Of a stretch of 64,000 bases of DNA, positions 1 to 14,460 are shown one piece after another. Where the stretch lies: the NCBI RefSeq assembly GCF_016808095.1, contig NC_068971.1, positions 25,440,131 to 25,504,130 on the forward strand, given 5' to 3'. This DNA is from Vigna angularis (taxonomy: Eukaryota; Streptophyta; Magnoliopsida; Fabales; Fabaceae). The position numbers and the translations under genes are program-made. The notes under the pieces were generated by a model. That model had not been told where the DNA came from. It did no database searches and worked only from the letters and a program-made list of their open reading frames with translations. Within the stretch, counting starts at the first letter, position 1, and each line of letters starts with the position of its first letter.

Positions 1-585
1 TTCCATGCTACGGTAATCATAAGGTTTTTAGATTACTACGCACGAGTGCACGAACGTCGTAGCTACATAATTCATACAGTCCGGACAGTCAAAGGGAAAG
101 TGGTCGTTTATAATATGTTGGTGTGATTTCTGTACAAGTATGATTGTTTTATGTGTTTGTATGAATTGTAAGTTTACATAGTTAATTAAATTACACTAGC
201 TTACCCTTATTTTTCTGTCTTGTCATGTTTTACCGTTCGGTGGTCCTTGTCTTTGCGATGATCACCCTATGGGTGTGAGCAGAAGGTGCAGAAGTTTCTC
301 TAGAGCAGGCGCTGGCAGAAGAGGATGGTCTCCGCTAAGAGTAAGATCGTTCGGTCTTGACTTTGTTTTGATATTTAGTATAGGACAGTTCGGTTAATAC
401 ATTTCTTGTATGACCGATCAGTCTGCTCTTTTGGGTTATATCAGTGTAGGTTTCTATAAAGTTTTTAATTTATGGTTATTTTAGGATAACTGTAAGTTAA
501 ATTTTATTTCCTGTAACTGTTCTATTTTATTGTAAATGTAAGTACTCTTGAATATAGTTTGCAGCTATATTTTTGGGATGTTACA
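1..585 (+). repeat. 3' end of an LTR-like dispersed repeat (family A)
   Basis: This stretch shares an ordered set of landmarks with 37.9-40.4 kb and, more weakly, with 42.9-44.0 kb. The landmarks are a 'gtgcac-ga' block, 'cactagcttaccct', a short inverted motif around 'atcacc..tgggtgtgagcag', 'ggataactgtaa', and a terminal 'gggatgttaca' ending near 585. Ending in TGTTACA is typical of LTRs that begin TGTAACATCCC (established knowledge). The left end lies outside the window and no coding frame is visible. It is probably the 3' part of an LTR or of a large non-coding retroelement. Confidence 0.5.
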
Positions 586-3347
586 CATTTTATAGACACA
601 AGACTCAAAGATTTCTAGACTTGGTATTCATATTAGTACAATTGCTTGGACACTAGAAGATAGGCACCCGTGGGAATTTTTCATAAAATTTTCCACCTTT
701 TGAAATATGATAACTTAAGATTGGTCCAAAGTTTACTAATCCACAATCTTCTCCGCGAGGTTAATTTACTATACTTTAATAGATAAGGAATTCACTATTT
801 TTAAACAAGTCATAAGAACCTCTTATACTTTTCACCATCCAAAACCCATTATTTATATGAGTATGAGAGTTTGGTTGAGTTTAAGGATAACTTCAAGGAG
901 TGTTCCTAACAATTATCACATTAATCTTATTGAATTGTAATATTTCTCCTTAGAAAGAATATAGTTGTGCCACCAAACAATTATATATCTACAATAATAA
1001 AATCCTTTCAGAACATTCACCTTTTATTTTCCAATTTATTTGACATAATCATCCGACATTTCTATCACAATTTTCATGTAACTCAAATCATCACCCTTAT
1101 TATAAAATTACATTGTTCTTTATCGTAATTCATAATTAACTAACCATTTCACGCATCATATATATAATCAAAGAATACTTAGCAATATCCACACACATAT
1201 CATCACTCGTGGAACTAACTACAATTCATCAATATGGAATACTACTAAGTCATACAAGTCTCAAGCATCTTCTACCTAGATCCCTTAGAAAGTGAAAAGG
1301 ACCATAGATCCTCAACAAATCACATAGAATAAAACATTCAACGGGTCACTGCTTAGTGCTAGAAGACACATTCAATGCTAGAGCAACATGGTCTCTTTGA
1401 CTTCATCACCACCTAGTAGCAATAAGGTGTCGCCCAACTCCAATCTTTCAGGGGCTTCTTGTTGAGTCTGCACTTAGCGGTAAGTGCTACCGCTTAATGT
1501 TGTCTATGACAATGGCCTCTGTTTGAGGTTTTGTGCAACTCGAGTTCAACGATACATGCTTGTAGCTCAATGACGTTCCAAGACTATAGAAAAATTACCA
1601 AATCAAATTTAAAAGCCACATGCAGTTTCCCTATCACATACAACAAACATAATGTATCCTCTCTAATTAAATGATTTCAAACCAAAAATTTAAACATTTC
1701 TCAAACCAAAAATTTAATAAATCTCCAACCAAAAACTTAAACACCCAAAAATAAATTTAGCTTATGTTACCTTCTTACTAACTCTTCCTCTTCTCCAAGA
1801 GACACTAACACTTAAACCCTTACATAATTCCTAGAATGAGAAATAAGAGAACCCACTTTAGCGATTTATAGCTCCTTTGGAATAAGAATTAAAAGAAAAA
1901 CCCTAACAAAGCATTCTAGCAACACATGCAAGGGATGTGAATCTCAAACTGAATTAAGAAGAAGAAAAGGAAAAAAAAATCAAAATTTCCTCTTATCGTA
2001 TTACAATTCTTGATGATGTTGGGATGTTCGGTTCTCCAAAACTTCTTTAGGAAGAGTTCCTGAACCAAAAAAAAAAGAAAGAAGAAAAACGTGAGGACTG
2101 AGAAGAGAGTTGAGAACAGAAATGAGAGTGAACATGAAAAAAAGAGAAAGTCCTCTATTTTTGAAATTGAAAGAAGGATTTTACAGTAGTTGGAGTTTCA
2201 CATTTTGAAAGAAAATATATAACAAAATTAGAAATAATTTTTAAATGTTAATTTATAGATAAACTAATTTTTATTTATGATTTTTTCAAAAGAGTTTTGG
2301 AATAAGCATTCACATACAATAATAAGCTTACAAATGTGACATGCTTGTTGCACTGACTCTTGCTTCTTTTTTGACACATATCTTACAGAGAAAATATTTT
2401 TCTTTTTTAAATAGGATAGTTGATATATCTGACAGTGACTACTTTAGGTCAAGTATCTATCAATTTCTTTGCCATAGATGAAAAAGTTGCTGCCAAATTT
2501 CACATTATTTTGAATTTTATCATTTTAATTATTTTATTCTCACTTTTCTCTTACTTGTCTTTGATCAATCATTCGTTTGACTTGACTTAGACAATATGTA
2601 TATGCAATGAAACTTCGCAATGCTCAAAATTTCTAATTCTCCAAATTTATTTTATTTTCTAAGAAAGTGTTGTTGCAATATTGTTTGAAATATTATGTTC
2701 CTACACTAAAATTATTCATTACTTGCACAACTTATTTATAATAGTTATTTAATTTTAAATTTTCTTTTAATACAATATGATAACATTTCTTATAATTTTT
2801 TTTTGTAGTGTTCTGTTTGTTTCTTTGTTTTTTTTTAATTTGTGTTTCATTCCTATAGTTACCTTAGGTTTTTTTTTTTTTAATTTGATATATGATTTAT
2901 GAACAAAAACATGTGATATCATATTTATCTACTTAAAGCCTATTAGAGGAATTACTAGGTACATGTGATTCATTAATTATGTTTGAGTATATAACTGAAT
3001 TATTCTTATATATATATTTTTGGAATATTCTTATGCCACAATATCAGATATATATATATTTTATTTAATTCATTCACATAATCTAAATTTTTTTACTTAG
3101 TACAATATCAGATATATATGTAAAAAATTTATACTTTTTTAATTGATTTATATATGTAAAACATTAACTTGCTTGATTAACACTGTTTGCGTATATTCTC
3201 ATTCTAATCCACTACTTTCTCTCTAGTCCACAAATTTATCCTCCTTATTAAAGACTAAAAAATACGTAAAAATATTTAATCATCTTCTTCCTCTTATATA
3301 TTTATTTGTTAGTTTATAAAGAAATCTTCTTTTGTTTCCTAATAAAC

Positions 3348-3380
<33 letters not shown>

Positions 3381-4109
3381 CTTCCTTGGACCATTGTATG
3401 ATGACGTTAAATCTGATTGAATCACTTATAAATTAAATATTATTATGATAGTATAAATACGCACACGTGTCCCAATTCGTATGAATACACATGTGTATGC
3501 GACACGTTAGCTGCAGTCAACTACGAAATTCTAAACTGCAGGATTTGTTCTGAAGATTCTTACCTAATTTTTGTCACAAATCTCGCAATTATTTTTTAAT
3601 CATCAAAACAGGAACACACATGTGTGCACATGATTTAAATCTTTAACTCCAACATTCATTTTTTTCATCAAATATTACCTTAAAAGGCCATCATCATAAT
3701 TGAATGATCATGAAAATGCTACAATCAAATCTTAAAATTACCAAGTCTTTTTTTCATTCTATTTTATTCAACTACGATAATTGGATAGTTAATTATTAGT
3801 CAGAATCGTTACCAAATACAATATGGCAACACCTTTAGCAACTCGTAATAAATCACTTAACCTGCGATTATTTTATTGAAATTATTTTGACTTGACTTTG
3901 TGACTGTATCTATATTTTTTCATTAGTATTTATTTTTTTAATTCGCCTGATAGTTTGGTTTTAAAGAAAATAAGTATCCAAAGATATTGTAATAATTTAA
4001 ATTGTTTTTAGAATTTATGGACTTGTAAGGAACTTAACTGTATATTTTTTTTTATTTCATTTATTGCACAAGTTTTGAAAATTTGTTATTATTTTAACTA
4101 TTTTATTAT
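586..4109. other. Gene-free AT-rich stretch
   Basis: No open frame with recognisable protein similarity was found on either strand. A pyrimidine/purine-skewed part at 1780-2170 could be a TE leader, and 1430-1560 has a few G/C-rich words. An (AAT)n microsatellite lies at about 3348-3380. Nothing else could be supported. Confidence 0.5.
3348..3380. repeat. (AAT)n microsatellite
   Basis: About 11 uninterrupted AAT units. Confidence 0.9.
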
Positions 4110-5090
4110 TATTTTAATTATTTTATTTGAAAAAAGTATTTGACTTTGGTTTTTCGAGACCATATTTATATATGGTTTATATTAAAATCCAAAGGTGTTA
4201 AAAATTTTAATTTTTTTTAAATCTCACTATTTAATTAAATATTTATATGAGAAATACACTATAACAATTTTACAAACTTATAGATTTTGTTGTATTAAAA
4301 CTAAAGTCATATTTTTTTTTGACTTCAGCTAATAAGAATCGAGATTTTAGTTGTATTAAAACTAAAGTTCTGTATATATTTTTTTTGACTTCAACTAATA
4401 AGAATCAATGTAATTTTTTAAAACTTTCGTTATTTTTTAATTATTTTATCTAAGAAAGGAGATTTGATTTTGATTCTCAAATAACCAAGGTGATATTCAT
4501 ATATGACTTTAATTATATCACAATCGAAGTCATGTACTAATTTTTTCAATTCTTTTTTTAAAAAATCTCACTATTTATTGAAATTATTTATCTGAAAAAA
4601 GATATATGGTCTCGATTGTTTGAGAACCGATGCCATATATCCTTATGGTTTCGATTTTTTTAAACCTGCCATAAAGATGAATACATGTTTAAAATTGTCA
4701 CTCTTATTATTTAAATTTATTATCTGAGAAAGAGGATATGGCCTCGGTTGCCAGATAACAGAGGTTATATAAACTTAAGACTTTGGTTTTCCTAGATCTG
4801 AGACCATAAAGTTGAATAAAATTTCAAAATTGTCACTCCTTTTATTTAAATATTTTATATGAGAAAGGGGATATGGTATTGGTTGTCAAAGAATCAAGAC
4901 CATATAGTCTTATAGTTTCGATTTTTTCAGACTCGAGGCCGTAAAATTGAAAATTTCAAAATTGTCATCGAAATTAATATTTTTTATGTTATTCCCAGAC
5001 ATTAGGCTTCAATTTTTAATATATTGCTCCAGTTTTATGAATAATTAAGCCAAAATTCTACTTAGAGTAAATTTAGGAGTAATATTTATG
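4110..5090. repeat. Subterminal tandem array of a decayed CACTA-like transposon
   Basis: A diverged unit recurs about every 132-142 bp. The unit starts with 'tatctgagaaag..gatatgg', goes through a 'cctcggttg..' or 'gtattggttgtc' block and ends with 'atttcaaaattgtca'. Unit starts are visible near 4446, 4589, 4721 and 4857, with weaker ones upstream. The repeated 'gcctcggtt / gagaccata' words resemble the subterminal repeats of plant CACTA elements. The transposase relic downstream (6257-7220) supports this reading. No clean CACTA terminus was found. Confidence 0.55.
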
Positions 5091-5603
5091 AAGTCATCAT
5101 TGTTCCCTCTCTCTATAACGTCGTTTCATGAATTTCCTCCACTATATGTTCACCACTACAAATACTTAGTCCCTAATGCATTGCCTCTATGCAGAGAAGT
5201 TGTGCTCTCTTTCTCCCTCATTACATTTGTGTTTTTCTCTTCATCTGTCACTATCTGCCATTGTTGCTCCATTCCTGTAATTGTAACTTCTCGCTGTTGT
5301 AGTTCACCATTTCTACCATTGTGAACTCCTTCCTACCAATATTCTCATTCTTCCATTTCCCTCACTACAAAGACGTCCCCATTTCCATTGTTGTTCCTCC
5401 TCTATTTTTATCATCGTGAAGTTCGTTCTCTTTCCACATTTTTTTTCACTTATGTTACTCTCTTCCTAAAGAATGCATTTTGTGTTGCCATTCATGTTTA
5501 GGGTACTACATTCTGGTTGCATTGTGCAGGTTGTCTTTCCTTAAAACATGCTCTATTGTTACAGTTCCTATCATCTGCGCTCTCATGTTCTTATTTACTT
5601 AAA

Positions 5604-5607
<4 letters not shown>

Positions 5608-5644
<37 letters not shown>
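5608..5644. repeat. (AT)n microsatellite
   Basis: Uninterrupted TA dinucleotides. The same element's second copy (16.5 kb) lacks this expansion. Confidence 0.9.
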
Positions 5645-5648
<4 letters not shown>

Positions 5649-6256
5649 TGTTTTTAATATATTTGTATGTTTAATATTTTGAATTGTTTATTTATTTAGG
5701 ATAGGTTAATTACATGTTTAATTTTTGTTTATTTGAAATTGTTGTTACATTGAGTTAGTCTTAGTTCTCCGTTTGAGATTCAATACAAAAATTATTTACT
5801 GTCTCCAAATTTTTTATAAAATTGTATTTTTTTAACAATTAATATAAGAGGAGACAATAAATGAATATTTATATGTATTGAATCTTTGAATTGTCCGGTT
5901 GGATAGTTTAAGAAGATTAATCACTTTTTCATAGTTTATTAATGTATTTATATTTTAATATACATTTCTTAAAATTCATTAATATTTGTCAATTGTGTTT
6001 TGTATTGATCTTTGGGTAAATATTTAATTGTGGTTATTAATCACCTTCATTTCCTATAACCTGAAGACCAATGTGAAATGCTGGAAATTTTTTTTGAAAT
6101 TTATGATATGTTGTTTAAAATTGACATGTACCACTAAACTGAAAAAAGTGAATCTTCTTGAATGAGCTATCGTTAAACCTTAAATACAAAAGCGATGAAG
6201 GTGATCATTCATTTAAAGATTATTGAGATTGTGTGAACAATTCAATATATATACCT

Positions 6257-7220
6257 ATGAATCGAGAGTGAGATAATTCACCATGCAATAGTGTTGAGTA
6301 TGAAAGAGGAGTAGAATAATTTATACAATTTGTGTAATGTAATGAGGGTAGATGTGATGATGAAGTGAAGTTTAAATGTCATTGTGTTCACTATTTGAAT
6401 GGGAGAAAATTGAACACAATTGAAATTAGAGAACATCTTATTTGTGATGGTGTCCTTCAAAGTTATACAAAATGGACATGACACGATGAAATGATAGACT
6501 TTACAACTGTCTCTCGAACTAAACATATTGGTTCCACCATGGAAGATCAACTAGAAGAAGACAAATTAGAGGACATGATCCACGATGTTTATCTTAATCC
6601 ACTAGTTGAAGACTTGAAGTTGTTGTGACTTTATGAGGTTGAAATATTTGATGCCTTTGCTTCTTAAACTTTTGTGATGCTAGCAATGTTATTTTGCACC
6701 ATTAATGAATTTCCATCTTACAATAATTTGTTAGGATATAGTGTCAAGGTACATAAAGCATGTCCTATATGTGAAGAAAATATTACAGCTTATCAATTGA
6801 AACACGTAAGGAAGACAATATATATGTGCCATTGGAGATTTTTACAATTTAATCATCCAGATCGAAGACTAAAAAAACCATTTAATGGACATAAAGAGAA
6901 TAACAATGCACCAATTTCATCGGCTAACCTTCAAATTCATTAAAAAAATTGATAAAATACATTATGTATTTGAGAAAACATTTAAGAAGTCATTTGTAAT
7001 GAGTCTTTGGAAGAAAAAAAAAAATCAATATTTTTTTATCTTCCATATTAGTGAAAGTTAGAGGTTAGACATTACATAAATGTAATGCATATAGAAAAGA
7101 ATGTCTGGGACTTCATTAATACACTACTCAACATTCAAGAAAAAATAAAAGATAGAGTAAATGTTCATTTAGATTTGATTGAAATAAAGATTAAAAAAGA
7201 CTTAACACACAAAGAGGTTA
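6257..7220 (+). pseudogene. CACTA transposase pseudogene, TNP2 type
   Basis: One forward frame carries the ordered landmarks of plant En/Spm (CACTA) transposases, interrupted by stops. A putative start MNRE at 6257 is followed by 'VEYERGVE' and then 'HLICDGVLQSYTKW' near 6434, which resembles the N-terminal transposase-associated domain. 'INEFPSYNNLLGYS' lies near 6705, followed by Cys-rich 'ACPICEE' and 'HRRFL'-like 'HWRFLQFNHPDRR'. 'VMHIEKNVWDF' is at about 7082 and 'LLNIQEKIKDRVNVHLDL' after it. These correspond to the Transposase_21 (TNP2) core. All blocks are in the same frame, so most damage is point mutation. At least two stops are TGA where the family has Trp. The C-terminal half is not recognisable. 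The element is dead in situ. Identification rests on motif memory, not alignment. Confidence 0.8.
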
Positions 7221-8011
7221 ATAAATATACTTATTTTCTCCTTATATGTTACCTTTTGTAATTATACTTCAAATGTTATAGAAATAAATATATTCTATCA
7301 TTCAAATTAATAATCTTTTTATTACACTAATTAATTATATTTACAATAGTTCGAAATGGTTTAACTTTAAACTCTTTATAAAACTTTTTAGAAGCAATAT
7401 TATATTGTTTTAAATGGTTTCATGTACAGTTCTTTTTCTTCTTCTAGAAATTATACACTTATATAGCGTTGACTTAGTCAATTTTATATGATTTTAACCA
7501 ATATTTTGAATTGGAGTAATTTTTTGTACAACATGATTGAAAAAAAAATGGTACAAAGAAAAGACTAATATGAGAGAATATTCAATTGCATGTGTTTGGT
7601 GTCGATTTGAAATATGTATGGAACAGATCCTTCGGATAAAAAAGGGCAAGAGAGGTTTTTGAGTTTAAAACTTTGTATTTATGTATAAATTTTTGTTTCT
7701 TTGATAAAGAAAGATTATATGAAAATAAATGAGAAAGATATAATCTAAGATAATCCATACTATTAAAAGAGATAAAAAAATATTATTATAATCAAAATTA
7801 CATAAAATTAAAAACAACACTAAGAAAGCTGGTTAAGATGAATATTACGCACCATGTGAAAAATTTGAAAACCTATAATTGATGAAAAAAATATTAAAAT
7901 TTTAGAATTGACAAGTGAATTTGTCTCATATTTTAAATTATTTAATTTATTATAAATTACGTAAAACATTTAATTTTTATTTATAAAAGTTTAGTTTCAT
8001 GTATCATGCTT

Positions 8012-8079
<68 letters not shown>

Positions 8080-9353
8080 AATTTGAAGTAGGTTGATCCA
8101 TTTCATACAATGACATAACTAAATATGAAATCAGAGAAAAACAAATCTATTTATAAAATATATCAAAATAGACTAAGTATATATAAGGCTATTAAAAATA
8201 AGCTAATTACAAAAATAACTAAGTCAATTTGATATTCATACTATTATCCTACAATTTCTTTCTTTAATAATTTTTTACTATCATTCAAGTAAACACATAA
8301 AAAAACATTTTTACTACAAAACAGGATATTTCAAACTATTTTGTGGTAAAATATGTAATATTTTGATAATTTTTCAAAATAAAAATATTACGAATATGCA
8401 TGATAAATAATATTTTAAATAACATTGAAAATAATAGTTAGTGTTTTAAATTACATCGAATGTAGAAAATGAAAAGCTTATATTACCATAATAAACATAA
8501 ACTGATGAAATAAGTGACAGTCTAATAATTGTAAAATATGTAAACAGGAATCATTAAATAGCAGTGGGGACAAAGTCTCAGAAGAAGACAACACTCCTTG
8601 ACCGACAAAAACGTGATGATTGTGTAAAATTAATTTTTTTTTCCTTTGACGGAAGTGTAAAATTAAACTTCAAACTAAAAAACTTATACCATGATTATAA
8701 GCTCTTTCATCATCATCGTTATTATACCCAAGATGAAATCACCCGACAAATAAATATAATCTTCTTTGACCAATTTCATGAACAGTTTTTTGAATTATCA
8801 TTTTCATTTTTTAACACTTATTTGAGGCACTAAACTCTTAAGTTTCAAGTTCTCAACTAATGTGTATGATTTTAATTTTTTATGTTTAGATAATTATAGT
8901 TTGATGTTATATTCCCTTAATTAATGTTGGGTGGAAAAAGGACAAAAAGAAGAAGGTGGTGAAAGGTGAAGTCAACCTTCTATTCCACTTTCGCTGGTTT
9001 GCCAAAAGGGTCTAAAAAAGGCTACAATATTATCATTTACAAAAGCCACCAGCAACAAAGTGATCAAAGTTCCTGTTTTGACCCTTCTAGCTTCCTTCCA
9101 CGACCCTTCTCATCAAACCCCTAATCATAAAGGGTCGAAAAAGGCTTCGGAAATCTAAGCTACTGAGTGCGTAATTACTGAGATCTGCCTTCATCCTGGT
9201 GGGTTCAACAGTGTTTCATTCTGGGGTTTGTTGGCCCTTTTTTCCTCATTTCTGCAAATTTGCATTTTCACCCTTTAGAGTTTCAGACTATGTGGTTTTT
9301 TGCTTGCATCTGAAAGGCTCAACCTTTGACTTGGTCACAGGGGTGGTTTGTTG
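7221..9353. other. Intergenic and upstream region of the kinase gene
   Basis: AT-rich sequence with a 60-bp (TA)n microsatellite at 8015-8074. An 89-codon frame at 8564-8833 has no recognisable features and is treated as chance. From about 8930 the base composition becomes less AT-rich, and 9000-9350 reads like a promoter or 5' UTR for the kinase that starts at 9354. No TATA box could be assigned with confidence. Confidence 0.4.
8015..8074. repeat. (TA)n microsatellite
   Basis: Thirty uninterrupted TA units, about 1.3 kb upstream of the kinase start codon. Confidence 0.9.
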
Positions 9354-12111
9354 ATGGGTGCTTGCTGGAGTAATAGGATTAAGGCTGTGAGTCCTTCCAA
9401 TACAGGTCAGTTTTTTTTTTTTGCCTTGTACCTTTATTTTCTTCTATGTCAATTGTTAAAATGGGCTAACTTTTCTTCCGGGGTTGGAGATGAACATGTG
9501 ATAGGCTTAAAGCTGATAACTTTATGGATAGTTTTGCTGTCATGTTCATGTTTCCGAGTCTGTAATACATGATTAAGGTCCTTGAATGTCTGTTATGCCT
9601 TTTCTGACACGGTGATCTGTGTGTGATGTAAAAAGAGGTTTGATTTCAGAGACCCATTGGATGGGTAGATTTTGGATTTGGGTATTCAAGAGAATTGTAG
9701 CTTTTCCACACTCCCTTGAAAGTTCATCTCAGGCTTGATTTGGTATGTGATTGAAAAGCTTTTGAATGGTTTTGCACTACAATTCACTAGCAAAACTAAT
9801 TTATGGGCTTTTCACCTTTTTTTTAATCCCTCGGGAAGAAAGGTTTTCTGCTAGGTAACTTTTAAGGAGAGAAGCTGTTATCTCAGTCCGAGGGAAATTG
9901 TTGTTAAGACGACAGAAGAATAGGTTGGCGGGTTTTGGGATCCAAGTGAATTTGCTTTTAGAAGTGTTGATTTGTTTATTTCAAGGCTAGTGATGGTAAG
10001 TGAGTCTTTTTGAACTTGTTTTTCTTTGTATTCATGTAGGGATAACCTCGAGAAGTGTCAGCAGGAGTGGCCATGACATCAGCTCAGCTAGCAGGAACTC
10101 ATCAGCCTCCATATCCGTCACTTCTCGGAGTGAAGGTGAAATCTTGCAATCGTCCAACTTGAAAAGCTTCAGCTATAATGAGCTAAGAGTCGCCACAAGA
10201 AATTTCCGCCCAGATAGTGTCTTGGGGGAGGGTGGGTTTGGTTCAGTTTTTAAGGGCTGGATTGATGAACATTCACTTACTGCTACCAAACCGGGAATAG
10301 GCATGATTGTTGCTGTGAAGAAGCTTAACCAAGATGGGTTCCAGGGTCACAGAGAATGGTTGGTAAGTATCAGTTGAATTATTTGCTTGATACTTATCGT
10401 TGACATAAAATTTCATTGCATATTAACAAAATTCTAGGCAACTGCAAGCATTTTTGGATACTCCTTCTTTTTGCCTGTCTGATTCTGTGAGGGGTATTTT
10501 TAGTAGAACTTGACTTTGACACTGAAGTTCTACCAATTCCCAAGTTGCATAATTTTTGACGTCCTCTTCTTTTGCAATGTTTGTCTCAGGCTGAAATCAA
10601 CTATCTTGGGCAACTGCAGCATCCTAATCTTGTCAAGTTAATAGGATACTGCTTTGAGGATGAGCATCGGCTTTTGGTTTACGAGTTCATGCCTAAGGGT
10701 AGCATGGAAAATCATCTTTTTAGAAGTTAGTACCTTCTACTTTAGTTGAAAGCATGATTCTTTATTCCTTTATTCCTTTTTGTTTGTACTCCTTTAAAGA
10801 AATTTTCATTTTCCTGAATATTAATTAATAATGTTAAATTTAATCCTGAGTTCTAATACTAATGTTGCTTGAAATAATCATAAATACAGGAGGTTCTTAC
10901 TTTCAGCCATTCTCATGGAGTTTGCGACTGAAAATAGCTCTTGGGGCTGCGAAGGGCCTTGCTTTTCTTCACAGTACAGAACGTAAAGTCATATATCGTG
11001 ACTTTAAAACTTCAAATATCCTACTTGATACAGTACGTGCATAATTGGAACTTGAGCATTTCTTGTTATGGTTGAAAATTGGTCGATTTAGAGTTGATCA
11101 CTGGGTTGCTTCATGTTGCTTTGCAGCATTATAACGCCAAACTTTCTGATTTTGGGTTGGCCAGAGATGGTCCAACTGGTGATAAAAGCCATGTCTCTAC
11201 CAGGGTCATGGGAACCCGAGGATATGCGGCTCCAGAGTATTTAGCTACAGGTATCAATCATAGTGTTTGTCAAATTGCCCTCCTAGCATTGATTTCACCC
11301 TAATGTATGCTGTTTTGATTGATAACCTATATTATTACATAAATAAGATTGTGCCTACTTTCTTAGTCTAGTTACTAAGTTTTCTAAAGCGGTCTTTACA
11401 CTTTATTCTATCAGTAGAATTGTTACTATTTTTTAGGATCCATTTGCTAGGTGTATTTTTTCAGAATGCCAATAACCATGGTTTTCTCCAAATTTGTTGG
11501 AAGTTTCTGATATTTTCAATTATCAGTGACAGTGTTTGTTGTCATCTCGTGATTTGTGAATTTACTACATTTGCTCAGCTTTTAGTTTTTTCATATTAAC
11601 ACGCAAGCCTGAAAGCATTACCTAGAATTTTGTGATCGAAATTTTTATTTTGCTAGGTCATCTCACTGCCAAGAGTGACGTATATAGTTTTGGAGTAGTT
11701 CTTCTGGAAATGATATCGGGAAGACGAGCCATAGACAAGAACCAGCCATCTGGGGAGCATAACCTTGTTGAATGGGCAAAACCTTACCTTTCTAATAAAC
11801 GAAGAGTTTTCCGTATAATGGATCCACGTTTGGAAGGTCAATATTCACATACTCGAGCTCAAGCAGCAGCTGCACTTGCCATGCAATGTCTTTCTGTAGA
11901 GTCCAAGTGCAGGCCAACTATGGATGAGGTGGTAAAAGCATTGGAGCAGCTTCAGGAATCAAAGGACATGCAGAGAAAAGGTGCTGATCATAAACATCAT
12001 CATGTACGCAATTCCGGCCAAGGCCGATCAACCGGCACCCCTGGTGGTGCAGATGTGCCTAGAATTGCTTCTGCTTATCCTAGACCTACAGCTTCTCTCC
12101 TTGGCGGTTGA
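9354..12111 (+). CDS. Receptor-like cytoplasmic kinase, RLCK-VII (APK1/PBL type)
   Basis: Probable Ser/Thr kinase of the plasma-membrane RLCK-VII/PBL family, which relays signals from cell-surface receptors in immunity and growth. Six coding exons: 9354-9405, 10040-10362, 10590-10725, 10890-11032, 11127-11250 and 11657-12111. All five introns are GT-AG. The exons total 1233 nt, a 410-residue protein with consistent phases. The ATG at 9354 was chosen because it gives MGACWS, an N-myristoylation (Gly2) and palmitoylation (Cys4) signal typical of the family. Order: basic N-terminus with SVSRS/SASIS Ser-rich stretch; '[13 protein letters not shown]'; Gly loop GEGGFGSVF; catalytic Lys in VAVKKL; catalytic loop YRDFKTSN (Tyr for His, normal here); DFG; activation segment '[18 protein letters not shown]'-like with S-H-V-S-T; Ser/Gly-rich tail ending '[12 protein letters not shown]'. 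It looks intact. It most resembles APK1A/PBL9-PBL10, but the orthologue cannot be fixed by eye. Confidence 0.95.

Positions 12112-14460
<2,349 letters not shown>

Noticed and set aside
5088..5324. 78-codon Ser/Phe/Leu-rich frame
   Set aside because: Lies in the CACTA terminal region and is only pyrimidine-rich sequence translated; the second copy at 14.8 kb does not keep the frame.
8564..8833. 89-codon frame upstream of the kinase
   Set aside because: Low-complexity Phe/His-rich translation in AT-rich DNA, no splice or start context, probably promoter-distal intergenic sequence.
10000..10377. Using the Met at 10000 as the kinase start
   Set aside because: It lies inside intron 1. The ATG at 9354 gives an acylation signal and a consistent splice to 10040.
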